From the NCBI GenBank assembly GCA_011526045.1, contig WYBE01000012.1:1-62215 (forward strand): DNA of 62,215 nucleotides, in the 5' to 3' direction. Below are positions 39,965-49,504 of the stretch, piece after piece. This stretch comes from Nevskiales bacterium. Its GTDB lineage: Bacteria; Pseudomonadota; Gammaproteobacteria; Steroidobacterales; GCA-2729495. Each line of letters starts with the position of its first letter. Within the stretch, counting starts at the first letter, position 1. Position numbers and translations under genes: made by a program. Below the pieces are notes generated by a model, which was given only the letters and a program-made list of their open reading frames with translations, searched no databases and had not been told where the DNA came from.

Positions 39965-40300
39965 TCACTCCTGAACGGCTTCCTTCACATCGCCCGCGGC
40001 CTCTTCGACCGCACCGGCTGCATCGCTGGCCGCACCGGCCGCTGCGTCTGCCGCATTACCCGCTGCCTCGGCACCGGCGTCCACCGCCGCGCCGGCCGCT
40101 TCAGTGCCGGCGTCGATCGCGGCACCAGCCGCGTCGCCGGCTGATTCCACGGCACCGCCCAGTTGTTCGGCGGCCTGATCCATCGATTCCTTGGCCTCGT
40201 CCATCTTGGCGCCGGCGCCCGACTGGCTACCGCCACCGCCACAGCCGGCCAGCACGAAAAACGCCGTACCTGCCAGCGCCAACAGTTTCATCACGCGCAT
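39965..40300 (-). CDS. Small Ala/Gly/Asp-rich lipoprotein
   Basis: I do not recognise a family. The 111-residue product has a signal with lipobox VLAGC (mature Cys about residue 19), a Gly-rich linker, and then about 75 residues of imperfect repeats of the type AAGAAxDAGxEAAG and AADAAAGAASDAAG, predicting a long amphipathic helix. The layout recalls small outer-membrane lipoproteins and LEA-like stress proteins. AGGGGG stands 8 nt before ATG 40300; an in-frame ATG 17 codons upstream lacks this. It is monocistronic with a strong terminator. Confidence 0.75.
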   Translation of the reverse strand: MRVMKLLALAGTAFFVLAGCGGGGSQSGAGAKMDEAKESMDQAAEQLGGAVESAGDAAGAAIDAGTEAAGAAVDAGAEAAGNAADAAAGAASDAAGAVEEAAGDVKEAVQE

Positions 40301-40421
40301 GATTCGAACCCCCTGATTGAGCAAGGAAACCTCCTTAATATAGCGGTTCACCCCCGCCAGCGGTATCGGAAATTTTCAGCGGCGGTGGGCAACGGTACGA
40401 ATGCGCCGCCGGCAAGGACGC

Positions 40422-41438
40422 CTAGCGAGCCGCGAGCCGACGAATGCCTACGGCGTGGCGAATGCCGGCCAGGAACGGCCCGGCCAGTGCGCGGGCACGT
40501 TCCGCACCCCGCCGCAGCACCCCTTCGACGTGATCAGGGGCCGCAATCAATCGCTCATACTCGGCGCGCGGTGCACGCAGGTGGTCCTCCAGGTACTCGC
40601 ATAGCTCCTGCTTCAGATCCCCCCAGCCTGCGCCGGCTGCATAGCGCGCGCGCATGGCATCGGTTTGCGTCGGCGTGGCAAACGCCCGGTAGATGTCGAA
40701 CAGCGTCGAGCCCTCGGTGTCCTTCGGCACACCGGGCTCCAGCGAGTTGGTCTTGATGCGCATGATGAGTTTCCGCAATTGTTTCGGCGGGGCGAACAGC
40801 GGGATCGTGTTGTCGTAGCTCTTGCTCATCTTGCGTCCGTCCAGGCCGAGCAACACCGCGGTATCCGCACCGATGTCCGCGTCGGGCAGCACGAAGTGTT
40901 CGCCGAAGTGGTGGTTGAATCGCTGTGCAATAACGCGCGCCATCTCCACATGCTGCTTCTGGTCCTGCCCGACGGGAACACGGTTGGCCCGGAAAAGCAG
41001 GATGTCGGCTGCCATCAGGATCGGGTAGCAGAACAGCGCCACGGTGATGCCGCGGTCCGGATCCGGCGAGCCGGCATCCTCGTTGGCCTGCACCGCCGCC
41101 TTGTAGGCATGCGCCCGATTCATCAGGCCTTTGGCGGTGACCGAGGTCAGGATCCACGTCAGTTCCGGGATCTCCGGGATGTCAGACTGACGGTAGAAAA
41201 TCGCCTTTTCGGTGTCGAGACCCAGCGCCAGCCAGGTTGCGGCCACCTCGAGGCTCGAGCGATGCACTGCTTCCGGGTCCTGGTTCTTGACCAGTGCGTG
41301 CAGGTCAGCCAGGAAATAGAACGAGGCGACGCCATCGCGGTGGCTGGCCGCCACCGCGGGCCGGATCGCCCCCACATAGTTGCCGAGATGCGGAGTGCCG
41401 GTAGTGGTGATGCCTGTCAGTACGACCTGCTGTGCCAT
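40422..41438 (-). CDS. trpS: Tryptophanyl-tRNA synthetase
   Basis: TrpS charges tRNA-Trp. The 338-residue product (E. coli 334) has the HIGH-equivalent TGTPHLGNYVGAI near the N-terminus, the tRNA and amino-acid segments ADLHALVKNQDP and VPVGQDQKQHVEMARVIA in part, and GRKMSKSYDNTIPLF. ATG 41438 follows GAAGGG. The frame extends 67 codons upstream through the trpS-pepQ gap, which I reject because that part holds promoter and palindrome sequence. Confidence 0.96.
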   Translation of the reverse strand: MAQQVVLTGITTTGTPHLGNYVGAIRPAVAASHRDGVASFYFLADLHALVKNQDPEAVHRSSLEVAATWLALGLDTEKAIFYRQSDIPEIPELTWILTSVTAKGLMNRAHAYKAAVQANEDAGSPDPDRGITVALFCYPILMAADILLFRANRVPVGQDQKQHVEMARVIAQRFNHHFGEHFVLPDADIGADTAVLLGLDGRKMSKSYDNTIPLFAPPKQLRKLIMRIKTNSLEPGVPKDTEGSTLFDIYRAFATPTQTDAMRARYAAGAGWGDLKQELCEYLEDHLRAPRAEYERLIAAPDHVEGVLRRGAERARALAGPFLAGIRHAVGIRRLAAR

Positions 41439-41476
41439 GGAGCCCTTCCCGTTTCCCTCGCCCGGCCCCGAACGGG

Positions 41477-41530
41477 CCGGACATGTCCGGCGAGTCCGGA
41501 GCGGCGCCGGACCTGCAGGGACGGTATGAT
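41477..41530. promoter_or_regulatory. Palindrome and -10 in the divergent trpS/pepQ gap
   Basis: CCGGACATGTCCGG (41477-41490) is a perfect 14-nt palindrome, and a further half-site pair CCGGA/CCGGA follows. A rightward TATGAT (41525-41530) sits 60 nt before the peptidase start. The palindrome may be an operator for one or both genes; no known regulator consensus is matched. Confidence 0.4.
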
Positions 41531-41589
41531 GCCCGAGCACGCGGTGCCGTTTCAGCATCCGCCCGCATCCCCCTGCCGAGCCGCGCACC

Positions 41590-42918
41590 GTGACCGAGCC
41601 TGCCCCGACCGCCAGCCTATACGCCGACCATGTCGCCACGCTGCGGGCGCGCTACGAATCGGCGGCCGCGCGGTTCGGTTTCGAAGTCGCGGTCATCGGC
41701 AGCGGCGTCCTGCAATACCGCTATCTCGACGACCAGGCACATCGTTACGTGGCGTCCCCGCATTTTCTGCAGTGGGCGCCCCTGCAGATACACCCCGGCT
41801 CGGCGGTCATTTTCGAACCCGGCCGCCGGCCCATCCTCGCGGTCCTGCGTCCGGCGGACTACTGGCACCAGCCCCCGCCGGTGCCCCCGGAACTGATCGC
41901 CGGGCAGTTCGAGCTGCGTATCGTGCATGAGCCGGGGGAGATCCCGGCGCTGCTACCCGCCGACAAGCATCGCCGCGTGATCCTCGGCCCGGCCGAGCAA
42001 TGGGCGGGAGCTCTGCCGGAGGCTGAGCGGAATCCGGAGCCGCTCGTCAGTTACCTGCACTTCCACCGCGCCTGCAAGACCGGTTGGGAGGTCGCCTGCG
42101 TCCGGCAGGCGGCAGCCATCGCCGCACCGGGTCATTGCGCCGCGGAGCGCGCATTTCATGCCGGCGCATCCGAATTCGACATTCTCGCTGCGTTCCTGGC
42201 CGCGTGCCGGCAGACCGAGGCGGAACTGCCCTACGAGGCGATCGTCGCGCTCGACGAGCACGCCGCGACGCTGCATTACCAGCACCGCGACCGCGCGCCA
42301 GACAGCGGACGAGCGTCCGGCAGCCTGCTGATCGATGCCGGTTGCAGCCACAATGGCTACGCCTGCGATATCACCCGCAGCTACGCCCGGCATGACGGCG
42401 AGTTCGCCCGCATGATTGCCGACATGGATCAACTGCAGCGCCGCTTGTGCGCCGGCGTGCGCCCCGGTGTGGCGTTCCCGGATCTGCACCGCCGCTGCCA
42501 CCTGGAGACCGCTGCGTTGCTGCGCGACTGGGGCCTAGTGCGGATGGAGCCCGACGAGATGGTCGCGGCGGGTGTCAGCTTCGCATTCTTCCCCCACGGC
42601 CTCGGGCACCTGCTGGGGCTGCAGGTGCATGATGTGGGCGGCCATATGGCCGACGACCGCGGCACGCCACTGGAGCCACCGGCGGATTTCCCGAAGCTTC
42701 GCTTTCTGCGCACCCTCGAGCCAGGCCAGATCGTCACCATCGAGCCCGGCGTGTACTTCATCGACTCCCTGCTCGAACGGTTGCGCAGCGGGGCGCACGC
42801 GCGGCAGGTGGACTGGACGGCAATCGGGCGGCTGCGAGGCTTCGGCGGGATTCGCATTGAGGACGACGTGCTGGTAACCGCCGACGGCAGCGAGAACCTC
42901 ACCCGTCCGCTGCTGTAG
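41590..42918 (+). CDS. pepQ: Xaa-Pro dipeptidase (M24B, PepQ type)
   Basis: PepQ cleaves dipeptides with C-terminal Pro, using two Mn ions. The 442-residue product (E. coli 443) has a PepQ-like N-terminal domain and a pita-bread domain with all five metal ligands visible: D in IDAGCSHNGYA, D in CDITRSYARHDG, H in FPHGLGHLLGLQVHD, E in TIEPGVYF and E in GGIRIEDDVL. The start is GTG 41590 at the beginning of the conserved sequence. It is divergent to trpS and followed by a hairpin. Confidence 0.92.
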   Translation: MTEPAPTASLYADHVATLRARYESAAARFGFEVAVIGSGVLQYRYLDDQAHRYVASPHFLQWAPLQIHPGSAVIFEPGRRPILAVLRPADYWHQPPPVPPELIAGQFELRIVHEPGEIPALLPADKHRRVILGPAEQWAGALPEAERNPEPLVSYLHFHRACKTGWEVACVRQAAAIAAPGHCAAERAFHAGASEFDILAAFLAACRQTEAELPYEAIVALDEHAATLHYQHRDRAPDSGRASGSLLIDAGCSHNGYACDITRSYARHDGEFARMIADMDQLQRRLCAGVRPGVAFPDLHRRCHLETAALLRDWGLVRMEPDEMVAAGVSFAFFPHGLGHLLGLQVHDVGGHMADDRGTPLEPPADFPKLRFLRTLEPGQIVTIEPGVYFIDSLLERLRSGAHARQVDWTAIGRLRGFGGIRIEDDVLVTADGSENLTRPLL

Positions 42919-43025
42919 CCGCGAATCCGGCAGTCTGAGCGCAGAGTGTCACGTAAGCCGTAATGGCACATCCGTGGCCCGGGAATCGCACGCGTCGTGT
43001 AGCGGCGCGCCCGTGGCGCGGCAGC

Positions 43026-43048
43026 GTGCCGCAGGAATGCGGCACTTT
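43026..43048 (+). terminator. Hairpin with short T-run after pepQ
   Basis: GTGCCGCA-GGAA-TGCGGCAC is a perfect 8-bp stem with a stable tetraloop, followed by TTT. It probably limits read-through from pepQ into the RND genes. The short T-run makes it a weak rather than a canonical terminator. Confidence 0.55.
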
Positions 43049-43096
43049 GCTAGAGTAACCTTGGCAATTCTGCCCTGTCTCCAACCTGTCGGGAAC

Positions 43097-44197
43097 ATGC
43101 CGATCTTGCATCGCAGCACTGGACTCTTTCGCGCTGGTCGATCCGCCTGGCTGGCTGCCGGGTGCCTGCTGCTCATGGCCTGCGGCGGGTCCAAGCCCGG
43201 CGGCGCACCGGCTGCCGCAGGTGGCAGCCCCCCGGCCAGCGCACGTCCCGCGGCACCCGCCGTGTCGGTCATCGCCACGCGTATCGAACCGCGCGATTTC
43301 ACCGACCGGTTCACCGCGCTCGGGACCGCCCGCGCCATGGAGTCGATCGAGATCACTTCACGGATCTCCAGCGTGGTCAGCCGTATCAACTTCGCCGAGA
43401 GCGAGAGTGTCGCCGCCGGCAAGCTGCTGGTCGAACTCGACAACAAGGAGTTGCGCGCCGACGTCGCGGTGGCCGAAGCCGCCGTCGCACAAAGTCGCAG
43501 TCAGTTCGAGCGCAGCCGACAGCTCGCAGACACGAAGATCATCTCCGAGTCGCAGCTCGAGGAACTCGAGGCGAAGATGAAAATGGACGAGGCGCAATTA
43601 CAGGCGGCACGCGCCCGGCTCGACAACTCATTCATTCGCGCACCATTCGCGGGTACGGTCGGCCTGCGCAAAGTCAGCCTCGGCGATCTGGTCGGGCCTG
43701 ATACCGTCATCACCACGCTGGACGACACGCGCCGCATCCGTCTCGAGTTCTCCGTACCCGAGAGCTTTCTCTCGGAACTGCGCCCGCAGATGCGCATTTC
43801 GGCCCTGAGCACCGTTTATCCCGGGCGACCGTTCACCGGCGAGATCACCAGCATCGACTCGCGCGTCGACCCGGTCACGCGGGCGGTGACTGCGATCGCC
43901 ACGATCCAGAACCTCGAGGGTTTGCTCAAACCCGGCATGTTTCTCACTGTCGCCCTCGAACGCGCACGCCACGACGTACTCATGGTGCCGGAGGAAGCGC
44001 TGAGCCCGCGCCAGGGGAAACAGTACGTCTTCCTGGTCGTGGACGGCCGAGCGGTCGAGCGCGAAGTCAAGGTCGGTAGTCGCAGCCCTGGGCTCGCCGA
44101 ACTGGTCTCCGGCGTGACGTCGGGCGACCTCGTTGTGACTGAAGGCATCCAGCGACTGCGCGACGGCCTGCCCGTGCAGCTTCTCGGCAGCGGCTAG
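43097..44197 (+). CDS. RND efflux periplasmic adaptor, lipoprotein
   Basis: The 366-residue product has a signal with lipobox LLMACGG and the adaptor domains in order: beta-barrel start (VIATRIEPRDFTDRF), lipoyl half (VAAGKLLVELDNKEL), alpha-hairpin (about 110-160), second lipoyl half (IRAPFAGTVGLRKVSLGDLV) and the membrane-proximal region. It should bridge the RND permease encoded 11 nt downstream to an outer-membrane channel. The start at 43097 is inferred from the signal peptide; the ribosome site is weak. No TetR-type regulator is adjacent. Confidence 0.92.
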   Translation: MPILHRSTGLFRAGRSAWLAAGCLLLMACGGSKPGGAPAAAGGSPPASARPAAPAVSVIATRIEPRDFTDRFTALGTARAMESIEITSRISSVVSRINFAESESVAAGKLLVELDNKELRADVAVAEAAVAQSRSQFERSRQLADTKIISESQLEELEAKMKMDEAQLQAARARLDNSFIRAPFAGTVGLRKVSLGDLVGPDTVITTLDDTRRIRLEFSVPESFLSELRPQMRISALSTVYPGRPFTGEITSIDSRVDPVTRAVTAIATIQNLEGLLKPGMFLTVALERARHDVLMVPEEALSPRQGKQYVFLVVDGRAVEREVKVGSRSPGLAELVSGVTSGDLVVTEGIQRLRDGLPVQLLGSG

Positions 44198-44208
44198 GAG
44201 ACGAGGAC

Positions 44209-47200
44209 GTGTGGATTTCCGACACCTCGGTGAAGCGCCCCGTGTTCGCGGCGGTCATCAGCCTGTTGCTGGTGATCGTCGGCATCCTGGCGCTGCAAAC
44301 GTTGCCGGTACGCGAGTACCCCGACGTGGATCCCACCGTGGTGTCGGTCGATACCAGCTATCGCGGGGCCTCGGCGGAGGTCATCGAGCGCAAGATCACC
44401 CAGATCATCGAAGACGAGATCGCCGGCATCGCCGGAGTGCGCAAGCTCACCTCCAACAGCCAGGACGAGCGCTCGACCGTCACGGTGGAATTCGGACCTG
44501 ACCGCGACCCGGACGGAGCCGCCAACGACGTGCGCGAACGCGTCTCACGGGTTCTGAGCCGGCTGCCGGAGGAAGCGGACACGCCGCAGGTCATGAAGCA
44601 GGACTCGAGCATGGAGTCGACGATGTACGTCAACGTCTCCAGCCGCAGTCGCTCGCTAATGGAAATCACCGACTTCACGCGGCGCACGCTGCTCGATCGC
44701 CTTTCGGTCATTGACGGCGTAGCCATGGTGCGCCTGAACGGGGCGCGGCAGTACGCGATGCGCATCTGGATCGACCGCGACGGGCTTGCCGCGCGCGGCC
44801 TGACGGTGCAGGACATCGAGGATGCGCTGCGCAGCGAAAACGTGGAACTGCCCGCCGGCCGCATCGAGTCGAAGGAACGCGAGTTCTCGCTGCGCACCGA
44901 CACCGGCCTCACGACACCCGAGGAGTTCGCCAGCATCGTTATCGGCCGCAGCGCCGATAATCGTGTCGTTCGCCTGGGCGAAGTCGCGGAGGTGCGGGTC
45001 GAGGCACAGGACGACCGGTTCGTGTCGCGCTCCGACGGCGTGCCCGGCATCAGCCTCGGGATAGTCCCGCAATCGAAAGCAAACGTGCTGGCGGTCAATC
45101 GCGCCGTCGTCGAGGAGGTTGAACGTCTTCAGCAGACGCTCCCGAAAGACATCACGATTGAAGTCAATATCGATTTTTCGATATTCATCCGCGAGGAACT
45201 GAACGAAGTGCTCCAGGCGCTCGGCGTGGCGCTCGTCATGGTGCTGGTGGTGATCTTCTCCTTCCTCGGCTCGATGCGCGCGACGCTGATTCCCTCGGTG
45301 ACCATCCCGGTTGCGATCATCGCCTCCTTCTTCGTCATGGCGGCGCTCGGCTACTCGATCAACACACTGACCCTGCTTGGCACCGTGCTGGCGATCGGAC
45401 TGGTGGTGGATGACGCCATCGTCGTTCTGGAGAACATCGTGCGGCGCATGGAACTCGGGCAGCCGCCGTTGCTTGCCGCCATGGAAGGCACGCGTGAAAT
45501 CGGCTTCGCGGTGATTGCCACCACGGCCGTGCTGGTGGCCGTCTTCATACCCATTTCCTTCATGCCGGGCAACCTCGGCCGGCTGTTCGCGGAATTCGGC
45601 GTCACGCTCGCCGCAGCGGTGGCCTTTTCCGGCCTGGTGGCGCTCACGCTGGTGCCCATGCTGGCCTCGAAGCTTTTCAGCAAGGGCATACAGCGAAGGC
45701 GCCTGGCACAGGCCATCGACTCGTTTTTCAAGCGATTGTCCGAGCGCTACCGTCGGATCCTGATGCGCAGCGTCCGTCGCCCCGCGGTCGCATTCGGCGC
45801 CCTGGCGATCGTCGCGGCCATCGGCGTGCTGCTCTTCCGCGTTCTGCCCTCCGAGTATGCGCCGGTCGAAGACCGCGGCATGATCGTGATGACGATGCGC
45901 GGGCCTGAGGGCGCCACGCCGGAGTACATGGATCGCCAGGTTCGCCTGGTCGAGGATGCGCTCGCGCCGTCTGTTGCCGCGGGTGAAGCACGACGCATCG
46001 TCGCGCGCACCGGCATGTGGGGCTCCGGCGGTGACGTCAACTCCGCATTCATCTATGTGCCGCTCACCGACTGGAGCGAACGCGACATCAGCGCCCCGGA
46101 ACTGGCACAGCAATTCCGCGAGAAACTCGACCGTATCCCGGGCGCCACCACGCAGGTGTTCCTGCCGCCGAGCCTCGGCATCCGCGGCGGCGGCCAGCCG
46201 CTGCAGATCGTCATCGGCGGCACCAGCTACCAGGAACTCGCCGGCTGGCGCGACAAGGTAATGGATCGGGTGCGAAGCGAGAACCCGCGAATCGTCGGGC
46301 TGCGCTCGGACTTCTTCGAGCAGAAGCCGAAGATTCTCGTCAGCATTGACCGCAACCGCGCTTTTGACCTCGGCGTCTCGTTGTCCGCGGTAGGCCGTAC
46401 CCTGGAGACCATGCTCGGCTCGCGCATCGTGACGACATTCGTCGAACGCGGCGAGGAGTACAACGTCGTCCTGCAGGCGCGTCCCGAGGACCGTGCGACG
46501 CCCTCCGATCTTGCCGACATCTATGTCCGTTCGGCAACCACCGGCGAGCTGATTCCGCTGGCCAACCTCGTGCGTCTCGAGGAAACGGCGGGCCCCCGCG
46601 AACTCAAGCGCTTCGGCCAGCTGCGCGCCATCACGCTCATGGGTGGCCTTGCCCCAGGCTACTCGCTCGGCGAAGCGATCGCGTATATGGAGCGGGTGAT
46701 CCGCGAAGAGTTGCCCGAAGAGGCGCGCATCGACTACGACGGCGAATCACGCGAATTCCATCAGTCGGGCGGAGCCATCTATTTCACATTCCTGCTGGCG
46801 CTGGTGATTTGCTTCCTGGTGCTCGCGGCCCAGTTCGAGAGCTTCCGGCACCCGCTGATCATCATGCTCACCGTGCCACTTGCCATCACCGGGGGGCTGA
46901 TCGGGCTGTGGGTGTTCGGCTCCTCCAACAACGTCTACAGTCAGATTGGCGCCGTGATGCTGATCGGACTGGCCGCCAAGAACGGCATCCTCATCGTGGA
47001 GTTCGCCAACCAGCTGCGTGATCGCGGCGAGGAGATCCTCGAAGCAGTGGTCTCGGCTGCCACCATCCGCCTGCGACCGGTCGTCATGACCAGCCTCTGT
47101 ACTGCCTTCGGAGCCATACCGCTGATGATCGCCAGCGGCGCTGGCGCCGAAGCACGTCGCACACTCGGCGCAGTCGTCTTCTTCGGCGTGCTGTTCTCGG

Positions 47201-47349
47201 TGTTCCTCACGCTGTTCCTGATCCCCTCGATCTATGCCGTGCTGGCCCGCGGGACACGCTCACCCGAACACATAGCCCGGCAGATCGAAAAGCTGCAGAA
47301 GACATCACCGCCGCTGGCAACGCCACAGGAAGGGCACGGCGGAGCCTGA
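44209..47349 (+). CDS. RND efflux permease, AcrB/MexF-like
   Basis: The 1046-residue product is a full-length hydrophobe/amphiphile efflux transporter: 12 membrane helices and two large periplasmic loops (roughly 35-335 and 555-865). The proton relay is intact, D401-D402 in TM4 (GLVVDDAIVVLEN) and K924 in TM10 (GLAAKNGILIVEF). GTG 44209 follows GGAG; the sequence WISDTSVKRPVFA is the classical start of the family. The substrate range cannot be read from sequence. No outer-membrane factor gene follows, so it must borrow a TolC-like channel. Confidence 0.95.
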   Translation: MWISDTSVKRPVFAAVISLLLVIVGILALQTLPVREYPDVDPTVVSVDTSYRGASAEVIERKITQIIEDEIAGIAGVRKLTSNSQDERSTVTVEFGPDRDPDGAANDVRERVSRVLSRLPEEADTPQVMKQDSSMESTMYVNVSSRSRSLMEITDFTRRTLLDRLSVIDGVAMVRLNGARQYAMRIWIDRDGLAARGLTVQDIEDALRSENVELPAGRIESKEREFSLRTDTGLTTPEEFASIVIGRSADNRVVRLGEVAEVRVEAQDDRFVSRSDGVPGISLGIVPQSKANVLAVNRAVVEEVERLQQTLPKDITIEVNIDFSIFIREELNEVLQALGVALVMVLVVIFSFLGSMRATLIPSVTIPVAIIASFFVMAALGYSINTLTLLGTVLAIGLVVDDAIVVLENIVRRMELGQPPLLAAMEGTREIGFAVIATTAVLVAVFIPISFMPGNLGRLFAEFGVTLAAAVAFSGLVALTLVPMLASKLFSKGIQRRRLAQAIDSFFKRLSERYRRILMRSVRRPAVAFGALAIVAAIGVLLFRVLPSEYAPVEDRGMIVMTMRGPEGATPEYMDRQVRLVEDALAPSVAAGEARRIVARTGMWGSGGDVNSAFIYVPLTDWSERDISAPELAQQFREKLDRIPGATTQVFLPPSLGIRGGGQPLQIVIGGTSYQELAGWRDKVMDRVRSENPRIVGLRSDFFEQKPKILVSIDRNRAFDLGVSLSAVGRTLETMLGSRIVTTFVERGEEYNVVLQARPEDRATPSDLADIYVRSATTGELIPLANLVRLEETAGPRELKRFGQLRAITLMGGLAPGYSLGEAIAYMERVIREELPEEARIDYDGESREFHQSGGAIYFTFLLALVICFLVLAAQFESFRHPLIIMLTVPLAITGGLIGLWVFGSSNNVYSQIGAVMLIGLAAKNGILIVEFANQLRDRGEEILEAVVSAATIRLRPVVMTSLCTAFGAIPLMIASGAGAEARRTLGAVVFFGVLFSVFLTLFLIPSIYAVLARGTRSPEHIARQIEKLQKTSPPLATPQEGHGGA

Positions 47350-47506
47350 ACGCTCCTGGGAGCGGCAGCCTTCGGACCCGCCCCTTCGAAAATTCTATGG
47401 TTAATGCGACCAGAGTAAACAACCTGGCGTCTGCTCGACGCGACAGGCGAGGTAACGGCTGCACCATGCCCCGTCTGCCCGCACCGGGCGGGCTGCGAGG
47501 GATGCG

Positions 47507-47890
47507 GTGAGGGGTATCGCACTGGTAGCAGTTGGCGGCGCCATGGGGTCGGTGGCCAGGCACCTGCTGTCAGGCTGGATGCTCCACCATACCGTCGGGT
47601 GGCGCTTCCCGACCGGCACCTTCCTCGTCAATGTCCTGGGTTGCTTTGCCGTAGGCGTTGTCGCGGGCCTCGTCGTGAAGCACGAGCTCTTTTCGCCCGA
47701 CGCCCGTCTGTTTCTCTTTACCGGCCTGGCGGGCGGGTTCACCACGTTCTCGGCGTTCGGCCTGGAAACCTTCTACCTCCTGCGTCGGCAGGAGATGCTG
47801 GTGGCAGGCGGCTACGTGGTCGCGAGCGTGGTGATCGGCATCCTGCTGCTGTGGCTCGGGTTCCTGGCCGCCACATCCCGACCGTCCTGA
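47507..47890 (+). CDS. crcB: Fluoride ion transporter CrcB/Fluc
   Basis: CrcB dimers form a fluoride channel that exports the ion. The 127-residue product has four membrane helices and the family motifs GGAMGSVARHLL, PTGTFLVNVLGCFAVG (Asn and Phe of the pore) and TGLAGGFTTFSAFGLET. GTG 47507 is preceded by GAGGG at 6 nt. The 157-nt gap before it contains a GC hairpin (CGCTCC-TG-GGAGCG, 47351-47364) but no recognisable fluoride riboswitch. It converges on rplQ. Confidence 0.94.
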   Translation: MRGIALVAVGGAMGSVARHLLSGWMLHHTVGWRFPTGTFLVNVLGCFAVGVVAGLVVKHELFSPDARLFLFTGLAGGFTTFSAFGLETFYLLRRQEMLVAGGYVVASVVIGILLLWLGFLAATSRPS

Positions 47891-48063
47891 TCTCTTGAGT
47901 TGCGCCGCTTCGAAAGCAGCAGGCTTCTCGGCCTTACTCCCGTCGTTGCACGCGGCCGTCCTCCCCTGCCGGCATGGCGCGCAGACAGTCCGTGCCGGAA
48001 TCTGTCGCCAGCGGGTCGCACGACGCGTGCCAAAAATCGAGGTTTGGGCTGATGGCTACGACG

Positions 48064-48447
48064 CTATTCCGCCGCTGCCTCCGCCTTCTCCGGCTGGTCG
48101 AGCAGCATGACGAGAGCCATCGGAGCCGAGTCCCCGCGTCGGAATCCCATTTTCAGGATGCGCAGGTAGCCACCCGGTCGGGCCTTGAAACGCGGCCCGA
48201 GCTCGTTGAAGAGCTTGGTGACGCTGTCCCGGTCACGCAGGCGGTTGAAGGCGAGTCGCCGCCGGGCGACCGCGTCCTGCTTTGCGAGCGTGATCAGGGG
48301 CTCGACCACACGGCGCAACTCCTTGGCCTTGGGCAGGGTGGTGCGCACCGTTTCGTGGCGAATCAACGAGGCGGCCATGTTGCGGTACATCGCGGTGCGA
48401 TGGCTGCTCTTCCGGCCGAGGGTACGGCCCGTTTTATGGTGGCGCAT
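48064..48447 (-). CDS. rplQ: 50S ribosomal protein L17
   Basis: L17 of 127 residues, the same length as in E. coli, with the N-terminal [20 protein letters not shown] and [20 protein letters not shown] segments. It is the last gene of the alpha operon, 39 nt after rpoA. The C-terminus ends in an Ala/Glu tail. No clear terminator follows in the 173-nt gap before convergent crcB; a CCGGCA/TGCCGG hairpin (47969-47998) is the only candidate structure. Confidence 0.97.
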   Translation of the reverse strand: MRHHKTGRTLGRKSSHRTAMYRNMAASLIRHETVRTTLPKAKELRRVVEPLITLAKQDAVARRRLAFNRLRDRDSVTKLFNELGPRFKARPGGYLRILKMGFRRGDSAPMALVMLLDQPEKAEAAAE

Positions 48448-48486
48448 GCGTCAGTTCCTGCTTTCTGTATCCGCCGGATTTCCGAG

Positions 48487-49488
48487 TCAGGCGGCCTTGT
48501 CGTCGCGGATGAGACCCGGAGGCGGCCAGCCTTCGACACGCATGCCAAGCGACAGGCCGTGGCTTTCGAGCACTTCCTTGATCTCGGTAAGGGACTTCTT
48601 GCCGAGGTTCGGCGTGCGCAGCAACTCGACCTCGGTGCGTTGTACGAGGTCCCCGATGTAGTTGATGTTCTCCGCCTTGAGGCAATTGGCGGAACGCACC
48701 GTGAGCTCCAGCTCGTCGACCGGGCGCGTCAGGATCGGGTCAATCTGCGTCTCGGCCGCTGCGGCGCCTGCCTCGTCCTTGCCGCGCAGATCGACAAACA
48801 CCTCGAGCTGGTCGGTTAGGATGTTGCCGGACCGCCGTACCGCTTCCTCGGCGTCGATCGTCCCGTTGGTCTCCACGTCGAGGATCAGTTTGTCGAGGTC
48901 GGTGCGCTGCTCGACACGTGCTGCCTCGACCGTGTAGCTGACCCTGCGGATGGGGCTGAAGGAAGCATCGAGCTGCAACTTCCCGATAGGTCCCGTCGTC
49001 TGGCCCTCGAAGTTGATCCGCTGCGTTGCCGGCCGATAGCCGCGGCCACGCTCGATGGTGAGCATCATCCTGAGATCGCCGGCGCTCGTGAGATTGGCAA
49101 TGACGAGCTCAGGGTTGACGATCTCGACGTCGTGGTCGGTCGCGATGTCGCCGGCACGCACCGGGCCGGGACCCTTCTTGGCCAGCGTCAGCTCGGCCCG
49201 GTCGCGTTGGTGCATCCGGATCGCCAGCTGCTTGAGATTGAGCAGGACTTCGACCACGTCCTCCTGCACGCCCTCGATCGTGGTGTACTCGTGCAGCACG
49301 TTTTCGATCTCGACCTCGGTGACTGCAGCGCCAGGCATGCTCGAGAGCAGGATGCGCCGCAGGGCATTGCCGAGCGTGTGACCGAATCCGCGCTCGAACG
49401 GCTCGATGATGATCCTTGCCCGGGTGGCGTTCTCGGGCTGCACGCGCACGCTGCGGGGCTTGAGGAATTCCTTTGCTGTCTCGGGCAT
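48487..49488 (-). CDS. rpoA: RNA polymerase alpha subunit
   Basis: The 333-residue product (E. coli 329) has the N-terminal dimerisation domain ([22 protein letters not shown] in part) and the C-terminal domain with [19 protein letters not shown] and [16 protein letters not shown], which contacts UP elements and class I activators such as CRP. The latter fits the class I site found at crp. AGGAG lies about 10 nt before ATG 49488; 25 upstream codons in frame belong to the rpsD end and are rejected. Confidence 0.98.
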   Translation of the reverse strand: MPETAKEFLKPRSVRVQPENATRARIIIEPFERGFGHTLGNALRRILLSSMPGAAVTEVEIENVLHEYTTIEGVQEDVVEVLLNLKQLAIRMHQRDRAELTLAKKGPGPVRAGDIATDHDVEIVNPELVIANLTSAGDLRMMLTIERGRGYRPATQRINFEGQTTGPIGKLQLDASFSPIRRVSYTVEAARVEQRTDLDKLILDVETNGTIDAEEAVRRSGNILTDQLEVFVDLRGKDEAGAAAAETQIDPILTRPVDELELTVRSANCLKAENINYIGDLVQRTEVELLRTPNLGKKSLTEIKEVLESHGLSLGMRVEGWPPPGLIRDDKAA

Positions 49489-49504
49489 GGATACGCGCTC
49501 CTGC

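Noticed and set aside
40422..41639. 67-codon N-terminal extension of trpS
   Set aside because: The added part covers the divergent promoter and palindrome and has no synthetase similarity; GAAGGG stands before ATG 41438.
47350..47506. Fluoride riboswitch upstream of crcB
   Set aside because: I looked for the conserved GGCGAUGG-type helices and the downstream CUGAUG-type segment and did not find them. Only a GC hairpin is present.
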